A stretch of 52,785 nt of DNA from NCBI RefSeq assembly GCF_007827955.1, contig NZ_VITR01000025.1, positions 1 through 52,785 of the forward strand. The letters run 5' to 3'. A program made the translations under genes and the position numbers. Positions 1-8,397 of the stretch are shown here, in pieces (position 1 is the stretch's first letter; each line of letters opens with the position of its first letter). This DNA is from Nitrospirillum pindoramense (GTDB lineage Bacteria > Pseudomonadota > Alphaproteobacteria > Azospirillales > Azospirillaceae). The notes beneath the pieces were generated by a model, which searched no databases, was not told where the DNA came from, and saw only the letters and a program-made list of their open reading frames with translations.

Positions 1-2
1 AT

Positions 3-74
3 AACTTCGAGCGTTCTGCGGCGACCCTCTCCCGGCCATCAGGCCAACCATCCTACCAGGAGGCGGCCCGATGA
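3..74 (+). CDS. 3' end of an upstream nos gene (partial, tentative)
   Basis: An open frame enters from the left edge and stops at a TGA overlapping the nosY start by four bases (ATGA). The same kind of stop/start overlap joins nosY-nosL and nosL-nosX, so this is probably the C-terminus of the preceding operon gene. In nos operons that is usually the ATPase gene nosF. Only about 23 residues are visible and none is diagnostic, so the identity is inference. Confidence 0.3.
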   Translation, partial: NFERSAATLSRPSGQPSYQEAAR

Positions 75-916
75 GTGGAACTCATACAAGCATTCCCCTC
101 ATTCTCGCCGGCAAGGAGATCCGCGACGGTCTGCGCAACCGCTGGGTCGTGGCCGCCACCCTGCTGATGGCCACCCTGGCGCTGAGCCTCACCTTCCTGG
201 GCAGCGTGCCCACCGGCACGGTCGGGGCGGGCGCCCTGGACGTGGTGGTGGTCAGCCTGTCCAGCCTGACCATCTTCCTGGTCCCGCTGATCGCCCTGCT
301 GCTGTCCTTCGACGCCATCGTGGGCGAGGTCGACCGCGGCACCATGAGCCTGCTGCTGTCCTACCCCGTCTCGCGCGGGCAGGTCGTGCTGGGCAAGTTC
401 CTGGGGCACCTTTCCCTGCTGGGCTTCGCCACCCTGGTGGGCTATGGCGCGGCGGGCGCGGCGCTGGCCCTGACCGGCGCCGACACCGGGCCGGAGGGGT
501 GGCGCGCCTTCGCCGGACTGATCGGGTCCAGCATCCTGTTGGGCGCCGTGTTCATCGCCCTGGGCTATCTGGTCAGCGCCGTGGTGCGCGACCGGGGGGC
601 CGCCGGCGGCATCGCCATCGGCCTGTGGCTGGTGTTCGTGCTGGTGTTCGACATGGCCCTGCTGGGCATCCTGGTGGCGGACCAGGGCAAGACCGTCACC
701 GTGGGCCTGCTGAACTGGCTCATGCTGGCCAACCCGGCCGACGCCTTCCGCCTGTTCAACCTGACCGGCACCGACCAGGTCAGCCAATTCGCCGGCATGG
801 CCGGCATCGCGGGCCAGATCCATCTGGGCCCCGTCACCCTTCTCGCCGTTCTGGCCGGCTGGACCGTCCTGCCCCTAGCGGCGGCGGCCCTCATCTTTTC
901 CCGGAGGCAAATCTGA
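71..916 (+). CDS. nosY: NosY-type ABC transporter permease
   Basis: Integral inner-membrane protein of 281 residues with about six hydrophobic segments. It starts with the amphipathic stretch typical of ABC-2 permeases (ILAGKEIRDGLRNRW), then has the FDAIVGEVDRGTMSLLLSYPVSR region characteristic of NosY near residues 78-100. In the nos system NosY pairs with the ATPase NosF and the periplasmic protein NosD and is needed to assemble the Cu4S centre of nitrous oxide reductase. The start is supported by AGGAGG eight bases upstream. Its stop overlaps the nosL start (TGATG). Family assignment is by motif and context: nosL and nosX follow directly. Confidence 0.9.
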   Translation: MSGTHTSIPLILAGKEIRDGLRNRWVVAATLLMATLALSLTFLGSVPTGTVGAGALDVVVVSLSSLTIFLVPLIALLLSFDAIVGEVDRGTMSLLLSYPVSRGQVVLGKFLGHLSLLGFATLVGYGAAGAALALTGADTGPEGWRAFAGLIGSSILLGAVFIALGYLVSAVVRDRGAAGGIAIGLWLVFVLVFDMALLGILVADQGKTVTVGLLNWLMLANPADAFRLFNLTGTDQVSQFAGMAGIAGQIHLGPVTLLAVLAGWTVLPLAAAALIFSRRQI

Positions 917-1470
917 TGCGCGCCCCTTACCTGTTCGCCGTGCTGGCCGTCCTGGCCATGGGCGGCTGCAAACCCAAGGCGGAGGTCGCGGCCATCCCGG
1001 CACCGCACAACCTGACCGACGGAGACCTCGCCCATTTCTGCAACATGGCGGTGACGGAGCACGGCGGCCCCAAGGGTCAGGTCTTGCTGAAGGGCGATCC
1101 CCTGCCGGTGTGGTTCGCCTCCGTCCGCGACACGGTGGCTTATACCCTGTTGCCGGAGGAGCCCAAGGACATCGCCGCCATCTATGTGACGGACATGGAC
1201 AAGCTGAACGACCAGCACCACCCGCCGGCGGGCAGCTGGATCGACGCCCGCACCGCCTTCTACGTGGTGGGCAGTGGGAAGCATGGGGCCATGGGCGGCG
1301 TCGAACTGTTCCCCTTCGGCACCGAGGCGGGCGCGCGGGCCTTCGCCCAAGCGCACGACGGCACCGTGGTGCGGTATGCCGATATCCGCAAGGACCAGGT
1401 GTTTGAAGAGGACGATCGGGGCCCGGCCGGGCAGGATACGGCTGGGCGCACGGCCGGCGGCGCGTCATGA
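916..1470 (+). CDS. nosL: NosL copper-binding lipoprotein
   Basis: Protein of 184 residues with a lipoprotein signal: a hydrophobic run followed by the lipobox AMGGC, with Cys18 the predicted lipidated residue, so it should be anchored on the periplasmic side of a membrane. NosL delivers copper to nitrous oxide reductase. The conserved CNM motif of the family (FCNMAV, about residue 40), whose Cys and Met bind copper, is present. The C-terminal region keeps the family order, including ASVRDTVAYTLLPEE. The start overlaps the nosY stop by one base and the stop overlaps nosX by four, indicating translational coupling. The C-terminal tail is low-complexity and rich in Gly, Asp and Ala. Confidence 0.88.
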   Translation: MRAPYLFAVLAVLAMGGCKPKAEVAAIPAPHNLTDGDLAHFCNMAVTEHGGPKGQVLLKGDPLPVWFASVRDTVAYTLLPEEPKDIAAIYVTDMDKLNDQHHPPAGSWIDARTAFYVVGSGKHGAMGGVELFPFGTEAGARAFAQAHDGTVVRYADIRKDQVFEEDDRGPAGQDTAGRTAGGAS

Positions 1471-2486
1471 ACACCCCCACGCGCCGCCGCGCCCTGACCC
1501 TGCTGGCCGCCGCCGCCGGCCTGCCCTTGCTGGACCTGCCCCTGATGGGCTTGCGTCCGGCCGCCGCCGTCGAGATGCCCACGTTGCGCCATTGGTCGGG
1601 CGTGGCGCTGGGGGCGGACGCCCACCTGGTCATCAACCACCCGAACCCGGCCGAGGCCGACGCCCTGATCCAGGCCAGCTTGGCGGAGGTGGCGCGGCTG
1701 GAGGCCATCTTCAGCCTGTACCGCCCGGACAGCGCCCTGAGCCGTCTGAACCGCGACGGCGTGCTGGTCGACCCGCCGGCGGAGCTGGTGATCCTGCTGG
1801 CCGAGGCCCTGTCCATCGCCCGCCGGACGGACGGCGCCTTCGATCCCACGGTGCAACCGCTGTGGACCCTGTACGCCGGCCATTTCGGCAGGCCTGGCGC
1901 CAGTCCCGCCGGCCCGCCGGAGTCTGCGGTGCGCGAAGCCCTCGCCCAGGTCGGGTATCACAAGCTGACGGTGGCGCCTGACCGGGTGTCGTTCCATCAC
2001 CCCGGTATGGCCCTCACCCTGAACGGCATCGCCCAGGGCTATGTCACCGATCAGGTGGTGGCCCTGCTGAAGGCGCGGGGCGTGGCCCATACGCTGGTGG
2101 ACATGGGGGAGATACGCGCGGTGGGCACACATCCGACCGGCCGCCCCTGGACCGCCGGCATCAAGGCGCCGGGGGAGGATGACCGCACGCTGCTGACCCT
2201 ACCGCTGCGGGACCAGGCGCTGTCCACCTCCGGCGCCTACGGCACGCCGTTTGAGCCGACCGGCCGCTTCAACCACCTGTTCACCCCGGCGACCGGGCGG
2301 TGCAGCGACCCGAGGTTCAGCGTCAGCGTCAGCGCGCCCACGGCCACCCTGGCCGACGCGCTGTCCACCGCGCTCAGCGTCACGCCGGTGGGGGCCCGCG
2401 TCCTGGCCCGGTTCCCGGAGTGCCGGGCCTGGCGCGCGGGCGCCGACGGGTCGGTCACCGCGCTCAACCGGTCGCAAAGCACCTGA
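1467..2486 (+). CDS. nosX: NosX/ApbE-type FAD:protein FMN transferase
   Basis: Protein of 339 residues with a twin-arginine-type leader (TRRRALTLL) and predicted periplasmic location. It is an ApbE-family flavin transferase. NosX covalently attaches FMN to the periplasmic domain of NosR, the electron donor to N2O reductase. Recognisable ApbE elements are the early FSLYRPDSALSRLN segment (about residues 88-101), the DGAFDPTV motif (about 123-130), LNGIAQGYVTDQV (about 190) and the STSGAY segment (about 253) near the FAD/metal site. The last gene of the visible nos block; the next gene is unrelated. ApbE proteins of other systems look alike, but the immediate nosYL context makes NosX the best call. 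Confidence 0.87.
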   Translation: MNTPTRRRALTLLAAAAGLPLLDLPLMGLRPAAAVEMPTLRHWSGVALGADAHLVINHPNPAEADALIQASLAEVARLEAIFSLYRPDSALSRLNRDGVLVDPPAELVILLAEALSIARRTDGAFDPTVQPLWTLYAGHFGRPGASPAGPPESAVREALAQVGYHKLTVAPDRVSFHHPGMALTLNGIAQGYVTDQVVALLKARGVAHTLVDMGEIRAVGTHPTGRPWTAGIKAPGEDDRTLLTLPLRDQALSTSGAYGTPFEPTGRFNHLFTPATGRCSDPRFSVSVSAPTATLADALSTALSVTPVGARVLARFPECRAWRAGADGSVTALNRSQST

Positions 2487-2572
2487 CCGCCGCCCCTCAT
2501 GGGAGCCCCCTCATGGGAGCTATGGGCGAGAAAGCCCTCGCCGGGCTCTCGGCGGCGCGATATCAAGGCGCG

Positions 2573-3706
2573 ATGGACGATACGACCGATTTCGACATCT
2601 ATGTGGTGACCACCCCCGGCCTGGAATCCGCGCTGTGCGCGGAGATGCAGGCGGCCGGTTTCGCGGGTTTGCAAGCCGGCAAGGGCGGCGTCAGCACCCG
2701 GGGCGGGTGGCGGGAGGCTTGGCGCGCCAACCTGGAACTGCGCGGCGCCACACGGGTGCTGGTGCGCATCGGCGCCTTCCGCGCCCTGCACCTGGCGCAG
2801 TTGGACAAGCGCGCGCGCCGCTTCCCCTGGGCTGACTTCCTGCGGACGGACGTGCCGGTGCGGGTGGAGGCGAGCTGCACCAAGTCGCGCATCTACCACG
2901 CCGGCGCCGCGGCGGAGCGCATCACCCGCGCCATCACCGAGGAATTGGGCGCCGCCATCGCGGATGATGCCGACATCGTCATCAAGGCCCGCATCGATGA
3001 CGACCTCTGCACCCTGAGCATCGACACCTCTGGCGAAGCGCTGCACAAGCGTGGCCATAAGGAGGCGGTCAACAAGGCCCCGATGCGGGAGACCATGGCC
3101 GCCCTGTTCCTGCGCCAGTGCGGCTATGACGGCCAGGAGCCGGTGGTGGACCCCATGTGCGGGTCCGGCACCTTCGTGATCGAGGCGGCGGAGATCGCCG
3201 CCGGGCTGAAACCGGGGCGTAGCCGCGCCTTCGCGTTCGAGAAGCTGGCCGGTTTCGATGCCGCCGCCTGGTCCGCGCTCAAGGCATCCCCCCCGGCGGT
3301 TGCCGGCACGCCCCCCACCGTCCGCTTCCACGGCAGCGACCGTGATGCCGGTGCCGTGAAAATGAGCCAGGAAAACGCGGCGCGGGCCGGGGTGGAGGAT
3401 CGCGTCCAGTTCCGCCACCACGCCATCAGCGACCTGACGGCCCCGGACGGGCCGCCGGGATTGGTGATCGTCAATCCCCCCTATGGCGGGCGTATCGGCG
3501 ACACCAAGCAGCTCTACGCCCTGTACGGCGCCCTGGGCAAGGTGCTGCGGGAACGGTTCGCCGGCTGGCGCGCCGCCATCATCACCAATGAGCCGGCACT
3601 GGCCAAGGTGACCGACCTGCCCTTCCTGCCGACCACCGCCCCGGTGCTGCACGGCGGGATCAAGGTGACGCTGTACCAGACGGCACCCCTGCCCCCGGCG
3701 GCGTGA
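2573..3706 (+). CDS. THUMP-domain class I RNA methyltransferase (RlmL-like, COG0116)
   Basis: Cytoplasmic protein of 377 residues. The N-terminal part (about residues 1-160) matches a THUMP RNA-binding domain of the YcbY/RlmL type, beginning DIYVVTTPGLE. The C-terminal part is a Rossmann methyltransferase with the SAM motif DPMCGSGTF and the catalytic NPPYGGRIGD motif typical of N2-guanine RNA methyltransferases. The frame stays open upstream to 2300 and in-frame ATGs exist at 2514 and 2523. I chose 2573 because conserved sequence begins there, but 2514 has a better GGAG-like site and cannot be excluded. The RNA target (23S rRNA or tRNA) cannot be told from sequence alone. Confidence 0.85.
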   Translation: MDDTTDFDIYVVTTPGLESALCAEMQAAGFAGLQAGKGGVSTRGGWREAWRANLELRGATRVLVRIGAFRALHLAQLDKRARRFPWADFLRTDVPVRVEASCTKSRIYHAGAAAERITRAITEELGAAIADDADIVIKARIDDDLCTLSIDTSGEALHKRGHKEAVNKAPMRETMAALFLRQCGYDGQEPVVDPMCGSGTFVIEAAEIAAGLKPGRSRAFAFEKLAGFDAAAWSALKASPPAVAGTPPTVRFHGSDRDAGAVKMSQENAARAGVEDRVQFRHHAISDLTAPDGPPGLVIVNPPYGGRIGDTKQLYALYGALGKVLRERFAGWRAAIITNEPALAKVTDLPFLPTTAPVLHGGIKVTLYQTAPLPPAA

Positions 3707-3758
3707 CACCAAGCGCCAGCGGAAGGGCAATTCCGCAGGACTCGACAAAACTCCACAA

Positions 3759-3784
3759 TTGGAACCGTGGCCCGGGGATATACT
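3759..3784 (+). promoter_or_regulatory. possible promoter of the small calcium-loop gene
   Basis: TTGGAA (3759-3764) and TATACT (3779-3784) resemble -35 and -10 boxes, but the spacer is only 14 bases. They lie about 55 bases upstream of the small gene at 3839. The spacing is poor, so this is weak. Confidence 0.2.
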
Positions 3785-3838
3785 GGGATCGAAGCAAAAA
3801 CGCGACCGAACCGATCCCCGTTTCCCGGAGTACCCATC

Positions 3839-4048
3839 ATGAGCATTTCTTCCATCGGCGGTTACGCCAGTTCCGTCTCCTCGCTGTACCGTCCCGCCGC
3901 CCCGGCCGCGACGACCGACAGCGCGTCCACCCAGACCACCCAGGCCGCCCCCCAGCAGCCGGCCACCCTGGACCGGGATGGTGACGGCGATGTCGACACC
4001 GGTTCGGTCGACAACGATCGCGGCAAGCTGCTGAACATCAAGGCCTGA
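3839..4048 (+). CDS. small protein with EF-hand-like DxDGDGxVD loop
   Basis: A 69-residue protein starting MSISSIGGYAS. The first half is low-complexity Ser/Ala/Thr/Gln with no signal peptide. The second half holds DRDGDGDVDTGSVD (about residues 44-57), which places Asp at positions 1, 3 and 5 of an EF-hand or dockerin-like calcium loop. The start is supported by CGGAG nine bases upstream; the frame extends further upstream without a good start. It stands alone between the methyltransferase and a two-component operon. Function unknown. Similar short proteins with a Ser-rich start and a calcium-loop end occur in Rhodospirillales, but I cannot confirm a named family. Confidence 0.6.
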   Translation: MSISSIGGYASSVSSLYRPAAPAATTDSASTQTTQAAPQQPATLDRDGDGDVDTGSVDNDRGKLLNIKA

Positions 4049-4137
4049 TCCGGTTCAGGCGACGGCCGGCGCCGCCCGCGCCCCCAAGCGCGGCGGCCCG
4101 CCATCGACTTCGGCCCCCCGTTAGCCGATAAGTGGGT

Positions 4138-4830
4138 ATGGACCGAATACTGATCGTTGATGACGATATCGCGCTGGCCGAGATGCTGCGCGAATATCTT
4201 GAGCAGGACGGCTTCGCCGTCGACCTTGCCAATGACGGCGCCGCGTGTTTCGACCATGCGCCCGAGGGCCAGGATCTTATCGTGCTGGACGTCATGCTGC
4301 CCCGGCTGTCCGGTTTCGATGTCCTGAAACGCCTGCGCCAGCGCTCCGACGTGCCGGTCATCATGCTGACCGCGCGGGATGACGATGTGGATCGCATCGT
4401 CGGCTTTGAAATCGGCGCGGACGATTATGTGCCCAAGCCGGTCAACCCGCGTGAGCTGGTGGGCCGCATCCGCGCCGTCCTGCGCCGCGTGAATGGCGGC
4501 ACGGCCAAGGCGGTCGCGGACCTGCAGGTGGGCGGCGTGCGTCTGAACCCCACCGCACGCACCGCCTGGCGCGGGGAGAACCGCCTGGACCTGACCTCCG
4601 CTGAATTCAGCCTGCTGGAGCATATGCTGCGCAACGCGGGGCGCATCATTCCCCGCGATGAGCTTTCCACGGCCGCCTTCGGCCGGCACCAGGCGGCCGG
4701 CGCCGACCGCAACGTCGACACGCTGGTCAGCAAGGTCCGGCGCAAGCTGGACGCCGTCACTGACGATGCCGACCAGCCCATCAAGACGATCCGCAACGTC
4801 GGCTATCTCTACGCCCTGCCGCTGTCGTGA
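4138..4830 (+). CDS. OmpR-family response regulator
   Basis: A 230-residue transcription factor. The receiver domain (about residues 1-118) has the acidic pocket D8-D10, phospho-acceptor Asp51 (VLDVMLP), Thr in MLTARDD and Lys in VPKPVNP. The C-terminal winged helix (about 130-228) ends in the usual VRTIRNVGYLY-type strand. A GTG two codons upstream (4132) is also possible; ATG 4138 gives the canonical MDRILIVDDD start. Seven bases to 21 bases after the stop lie the candidate starts of the porin gene, and the partner kinase is three genes downstream at 6460, so the four genes look like one operon. The arrangement resembles CpxR/OmpR-type systems. The signal is unknown. Confidence 0.9.
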   Translation: MDRILIVDDDIALAEMLREYLEQDGFAVDLANDGAACFDHAPEGQDLIVLDVMLPRLSGFDVLKRLRQRSDVPVIMLTARDDDVDRIVGFEIGADDYVPKPVNPRELVGRIRAVLRRVNGGTAKAVADLQVGGVRLNPTARTAWRGENRLDLTSAEFSLLEHMLRNAGRIIPRDELSTAAFGRHQAAGADRNVDTLVSKVRRKLDAVTDDADQPIKTIRNVGYLYALPLS

Positions 4831-4851
4831 CCGGGCGTGGACCGATACGCC

Positions 4852-5994
4852 ATGCCTGAACACCCTTCACCGCCCCGCTCCCGCTCCGCCGCCGCCCTGG
4901 TCGCGGCGGTTCTGGCCCTCGCCGGGACAACCAGCGCGGCCCGGGCGCAAGACATTGAATCGGTGGACAGCTACGTGCTGGGCCAGGGGTTCAACGTCGG
5001 CCCGGTCAATTTCGCCGGGTATTCCAGCGTGGTCCTGGCCGCCCCCGACCAGGGCCGCAAGACCTTCAGCCTGGAAGACCTCAGCCTTTACGCCAGCGCC
5101 CATGTCGGCGCCCTGTTCAATCCCTTCATGGAGGCGGAACTGACAGGGCTTAACCTGGTGCCGTGGGGCAAGGACGGCGGCGAGGGCGATGGCGGCAAGG
5201 GCTATCTGGTGCTGGAGCGGCTGTATAACGACATCCAGTTGCCGGACGGCTTCACCGTGCGCTTCGGCAAGATGTTGGCGCCGGTGGGGGATTGGAACCA
5301 GATCCACGCCGCCCCCTTGGTGATGTCCACCATCCGTCCCGCCGCCACCTATCGGGGCTCCAGCCAATACGCCACCGGCCTGTCGGTGCTGTACAGCGAC
5401 CCGCAGGCGCGGTGGCCGGATGTGCAGGTCTACTGGCAGCCGATGGATGAGTTCTCAGCCCGGCCCGACAGCATCGTCGACGACCATTATCGCCTGGTCG
5501 AGGGGCTGCATGTCAGTTTCCCCCTGGCCTTGCTGGACAAGGTGGGGTTTTCAATCCAGCGCACCATCGACCGGCAGGGGGTGGAACAACATCTGTTCGG
5601 CACCGACTTCCGGTATACAATGGATCAATGGAGCCTGCAGGGGGAGTGGGTGGTTTCCACCCTGTCCCAGCCCCCCAGCCTGCACTCGACCCGGGATTTG
5701 GAGTGGAGCGGCTACGTGGCACCCTCCTACGCCCTCAACGACCGATGGTCCGTCTACGGCTGGTATGAGGTCTATGACGGGCGGGGTTCCATGCCCCTCC
5801 TGGGCGCCACGCAGGAGCTGGCCGCCAGCACGGCGATGCCCTTTGGAAATGACCGTGTCGCCCAGGACGTGCTGGCGGGATTCGCCTTCCGTCCGCAGCC
5901 CGCCATGGTCTTCCGCCTGGAATATCTACAGAACGTGGGGGGCCGGCCGATCAACCCGACCGGCCTGTTCGCCTCTTGGTCCGTGCTGTTCTGA
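4852..5994 (+). CDS. outer-membrane beta-barrel (porin-like) protein
   Basis: About 380 residues. It has an N-terminal signal peptide (AALVAAVLALAGTTSAARA, cleavage before QDIES), then alternating aromatic/polar strands and a terminal Phe (SWSVLF), the classic C-terminal signature of outer-membrane barrels. I do not recognise a named porin; the topology and length are like phosphate-selective or short-substrate porins. A GTG start at 4837 is an alternative. Its stop overlaps the next gene by one base (TGATG). It lies between a response regulator and a PstS-like binding protein and kinase, suggesting the barrel and binding protein serve, or are controlled by, the same signal. Substrate unknown. 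Confidence 0.72.
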   Translation: MPEHPSPPRSRSAAALVAAVLALAGTTSAARAQDIESVDSYVLGQGFNVGPVNFAGYSSVVLAAPDQGRKTFSLEDLSLYASAHVGALFNPFMEAELTGLNLVPWGKDGGEGDGGKGYLVLERLYNDIQLPDGFTVRFGKMLAPVGDWNQIHAAPLVMSTIRPAATYRGSSQYATGLSVLYSDPQARWPDVQVYWQPMDEFSARPDSIVDDHYRLVEGLHVSFPLALLDKVGFSIQRTIDRQGVEQHLFGTDFRYTMDQWSLQGEWVVSTLSQPPSLHSTRDLEWSGYVAPSYALNDRWSVYGWYEVYDGRGSMPLLGATQELAASTAMPFGNDRVAQDVLAGFAFRPQPAMVFRLEYLQNVGGRPINPTGLFASWSVLF

Positions 5995-6449
5995 TGCGGC
6001 GGCGGCGTTCCCTGCTGGCGTTCCTGATGGGACTGTTGCTGTCGGACTTGGCGCGGGCGGAGGATATCCTGGTGGTGGCCAACCCCTCGGTCACCCTGGG
6101 CCGATCATTGAGCACCGCCGATGTCGCCGCCATCTACCTGCTGCGCATGACCCTGTGGCCCGACGGCAGCGCCATCATTCCGGTGAACCGCGAGATCGCC
6201 AGCGACGTCCGCGCCCGCTTCACCGCCGGCGTGCTGCACCAGGACAATGCCAGCCTGATCGTTTATTGGAACGAGATGCACTTCAAGGGCAAGCTGCCCC
6301 CGGTGGTGCAGGAATCCGAGCAAGCGCTGCTGGCCTTCATCCGCCGGGTCCCCGGCTCCGTCGGCTATATCAGCGGCGGGGGCGTGCCGGAGGGCGTGGT
6401 GGTGCTGGCCCGCCTGCCCGTCGTGGCCACCGGCGGGGGCGGTCCATGA
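5994..6449 (+). CDS. small PstS-like periplasmic binding-domain protein
   Basis: A 151-residue exported protein: positively charged start MRRRR, hydrophobic segment and cleavage near LARAED. The mature part matches the PBP-like (PstS-related) family. It begins ILVVANPSV, has the IIPVNREIASDVRARF segment, then YWNEMHFKGKLPP and a final GYISGG motif, features of solitary phosphate-ABC-type binding proteins. At about 130 mature residues it is half the size of a true two-lobed PstS, and no pst permease or ATPase is nearby. With a sensor kinase starting 10 bases downstream, a role as ligand-binding accessory to that kinase is plausible. This is inference. Confidence 0.7.
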   Translation: MRRRRSLLAFLMGLLLSDLARAEDILVVANPSVTLGRSLSTADVAAIYLLRMTLWPDGSAIIPVNREIASDVRARFTAGVLHQDNASLIVYWNEMHFKGKLPPVVQESEQALLAFIRRVPGSVGYISGGGVPEGVVVLARLPVVATGGGGP

Positions 6450-6459
6450 GAGTACGCCC

Positions 6460-8280
6460 ATGAAGGCCATCATCGGCAGTTCCATCGGCCGCAAGATCGT
6501 CAGCGCCCTGCTGGCCATCTATCTGCTGACCTATGGCCTGACGGCAGCGGTGGTTTATACCGGCGTGCGGCGGTCGCTGCTGGACACGGCGGCGGACAAC
6601 CTGGCCCAGGTGGCGGACCTGAAATACCAGCGCCTGTGCAACCGCATGGACGAACTGGCGACCGACCTGACCGCCTGGGCGCAGCTGGAGGTGATGAACG
6701 ACCTAGTGTCCGGGGATGTCGACCGCCGCATCGGCACGACGCTGGAGGCGTTGCAGCGTCTCTATGGGCTGAGCGGCGGCATCTATGCCTTCGACGCGGC
6801 CGGGGCACTGATCGCTGATGCCGATGGCGTGGACGGCACTCCCCCGCCGGGCACGCGGTTGCCGGCGGGCTGGGGCGTGACGGCGCGCGGCGCCACCCTC
6901 CTGGACAAGCATCGGAACCCGCTGGGCGCCGGCGACATCGTCGCCCTGGCCATTCCGGTCTTCGGCACCTTCGCCCCGGACTACCGGGTGGGCACGCTGG
7001 TCATCGCCCTGCCCTGGACCGCCATCGAAACCTTGCTGAACGGGGTGGAATCGCGCACGACCCTGGTGCGCCTGGCGCCCCATCCCGCCGTGCTCTCCAC
7101 CGCCGCCGAGCCCGCCGACGACAGCGGGAACCACATCGTCGGCCGCTCCCTGCCCCGCGACGGACTGCTGCGCTCCTGGCAGGTGGTGGTGTCGCAGCCG
7201 GCCTCGGCGGTGACACGCTCGCTGCGCCAGGTGGCGCTGGAACTGGCCCTGCTGGGCCTGCTGCTAGCCGCCCCCATCGTCGCCTTCGTGCGCTGGACCG
7301 GCCGCCGGCTGACGGCGCCCATCATGGACCTGACCCAGGCGGTACGCGCCATTTCCGAGACCGACCGGCTGGACATCCAGGTTCCCGTGACCAGCCGGGA
7401 TGAGCTGGGGTTCCTTGCCCGCTCCTTCAACCAGATGACCGCCGGCCTGCGCAACGCGCGGGAGGAGCGCGACCGCAGCATGCGCGACCTGGAACACCTG
7501 AACCTGACGCTAGAGGGCAAGGTGGCCGACCGGACGGCGGAGCTGGAGGCGGCCATCACCGCCCAACGCCGGCTGCTCAGCGACATCTCCCATGAGATCA
7601 AATCGCCCCTGGCGCGGTTGAGCATGGCCCTGGGCCTGGCCCGCCGCCAGGTTGAACCGCAGGCTCCCCGCCATTTCGACCGGATGGAGCAGGAGATCAC
7701 GGCCATCGCCGCCCTGGCCTCGGAGCTTCTGACCCTGGCGCGGCTGGAGGGCCCGGCCGGCGCCCTGCAACGGGCACCGGTGGATCTGCCGGCCCTGCTG
7801 CGCACTATCATCGCCGATGCCGCCTACGAACGGCCCGACCGGCAGGGGGACATGACGCTGACCGTGGCGCCCGGCCTGCCCCAGGACGGGGTCATCCCCA
7901 GCAACGCCGAGCTGTTGCGCCGCGCCATCGAGAACGTCATCCGCAACGCCCTGTTCTACACCACGGCCGGCGTGCCCGTGGCCGTGACCCTGGACGCCAC
8001 CCCGGCCGGGCTGCACCTGGCGATCGCGGACAAGGGGCCCGGGGTGCCGGCGGACGCCATCGGGCAATTGTTCGATCCTTTCTATCGCGCGGACCCGGCG
8101 CGGGCGCGCGACACCGGCGGCACGGGCATCGGCCTCACCATCTGCAAGCGGGTGGTGGAGGTGCACGGCGGCACGGTCACGGCGGCCCACAACGTCCCCC
8201 ATGGCCTGGTGGTGGACATCACGCTGCCAGCCCTGCCGGAAACGCCGCAGGACTGGCACGCGGCAACGCCTCAGGACTGA
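6460..8280 (+). CDS. membrane sensor histidine kinase with HAMP domain
   Basis: A 606-residue inner-membrane kinase. TM1 is about residues 14-36. A periplasmic sensor of about 220 residues follows and resembles CHASE/Cache-type sensors. TM2 is near 257-277, then a HAMP domain to about 335 and a charged helical linker. The dimerisation/phosphoacceptor domain has His378 (SDISHEIKSPL). The ATPase domain has an N-box (ENVIRNAL), DKGPGVP and GTGIGL. It is the probable partner of the response regulator at 4138, with the barrel and binding protein lying between them. It ends the operon; 117 bases follow before the next gene. Confidence 0.9.
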   Translation: MKAIIGSSIGRKIVSALLAIYLLTYGLTAAVVYTGVRRSLLDTAADNLAQVADLKYQRLCNRMDELATDLTAWAQLEVMNDLVSGDVDRRIGTTLEALQRLYGLSGGIYAFDAAGALIADADGVDGTPPPGTRLPAGWGVTARGATLLDKHRNPLGAGDIVALAIPVFGTFAPDYRVGTLVIALPWTAIETLLNGVESRTTLVRLAPHPAVLSTAAEPADDSGNHIVGRSLPRDGLLRSWQVVVSQPASAVTRSLRQVALELALLGLLLAAPIVAFVRWTGRRLTAPIMDLTQAVRAISETDRLDIQVPVTSRDELGFLARSFNQMTAGLRNAREERDRSMRDLEHLNLTLEGKVADRTAELEAAITAQRRLLSDISHEIKSPLARLSMALGLARRQVEPQAPRHFDRMEQEITAIAALASELLTLARLEGPAGALQRAPVDLPALLRTIIADAAYERPDRQGDMTLTVAPGLPQDGVIPSNAELLRRAIENVIRNALFYTTAGVPVAVTLDATPAGLHLAIADKGPGVPADAIGQLFDPFYRADPARARDTGGTGIGLTICKRVVEVHGGTVTAAHNVPHGLVVDITLPALPETPQDWHAATPQD

Positions 8281-8397
8281 AGGAAACTGGGGGGCAAGTC
8301 CACACAACTCCACGCGGCCCCGCCCTAGGATGGTTCCCGCGTCACCGCCCTGGCGGCGGTTGAGGCGCGGTTCCCCCAGCGAAGGCGCGTGTCCCCC

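Noticed and set aside
3761-3790. An EcfG-type general stress promoter (GGAAC-N16-GTT)
   Set aside because: GGAACC is present upstream of the small gene, but no GTT lies at the required spacing.
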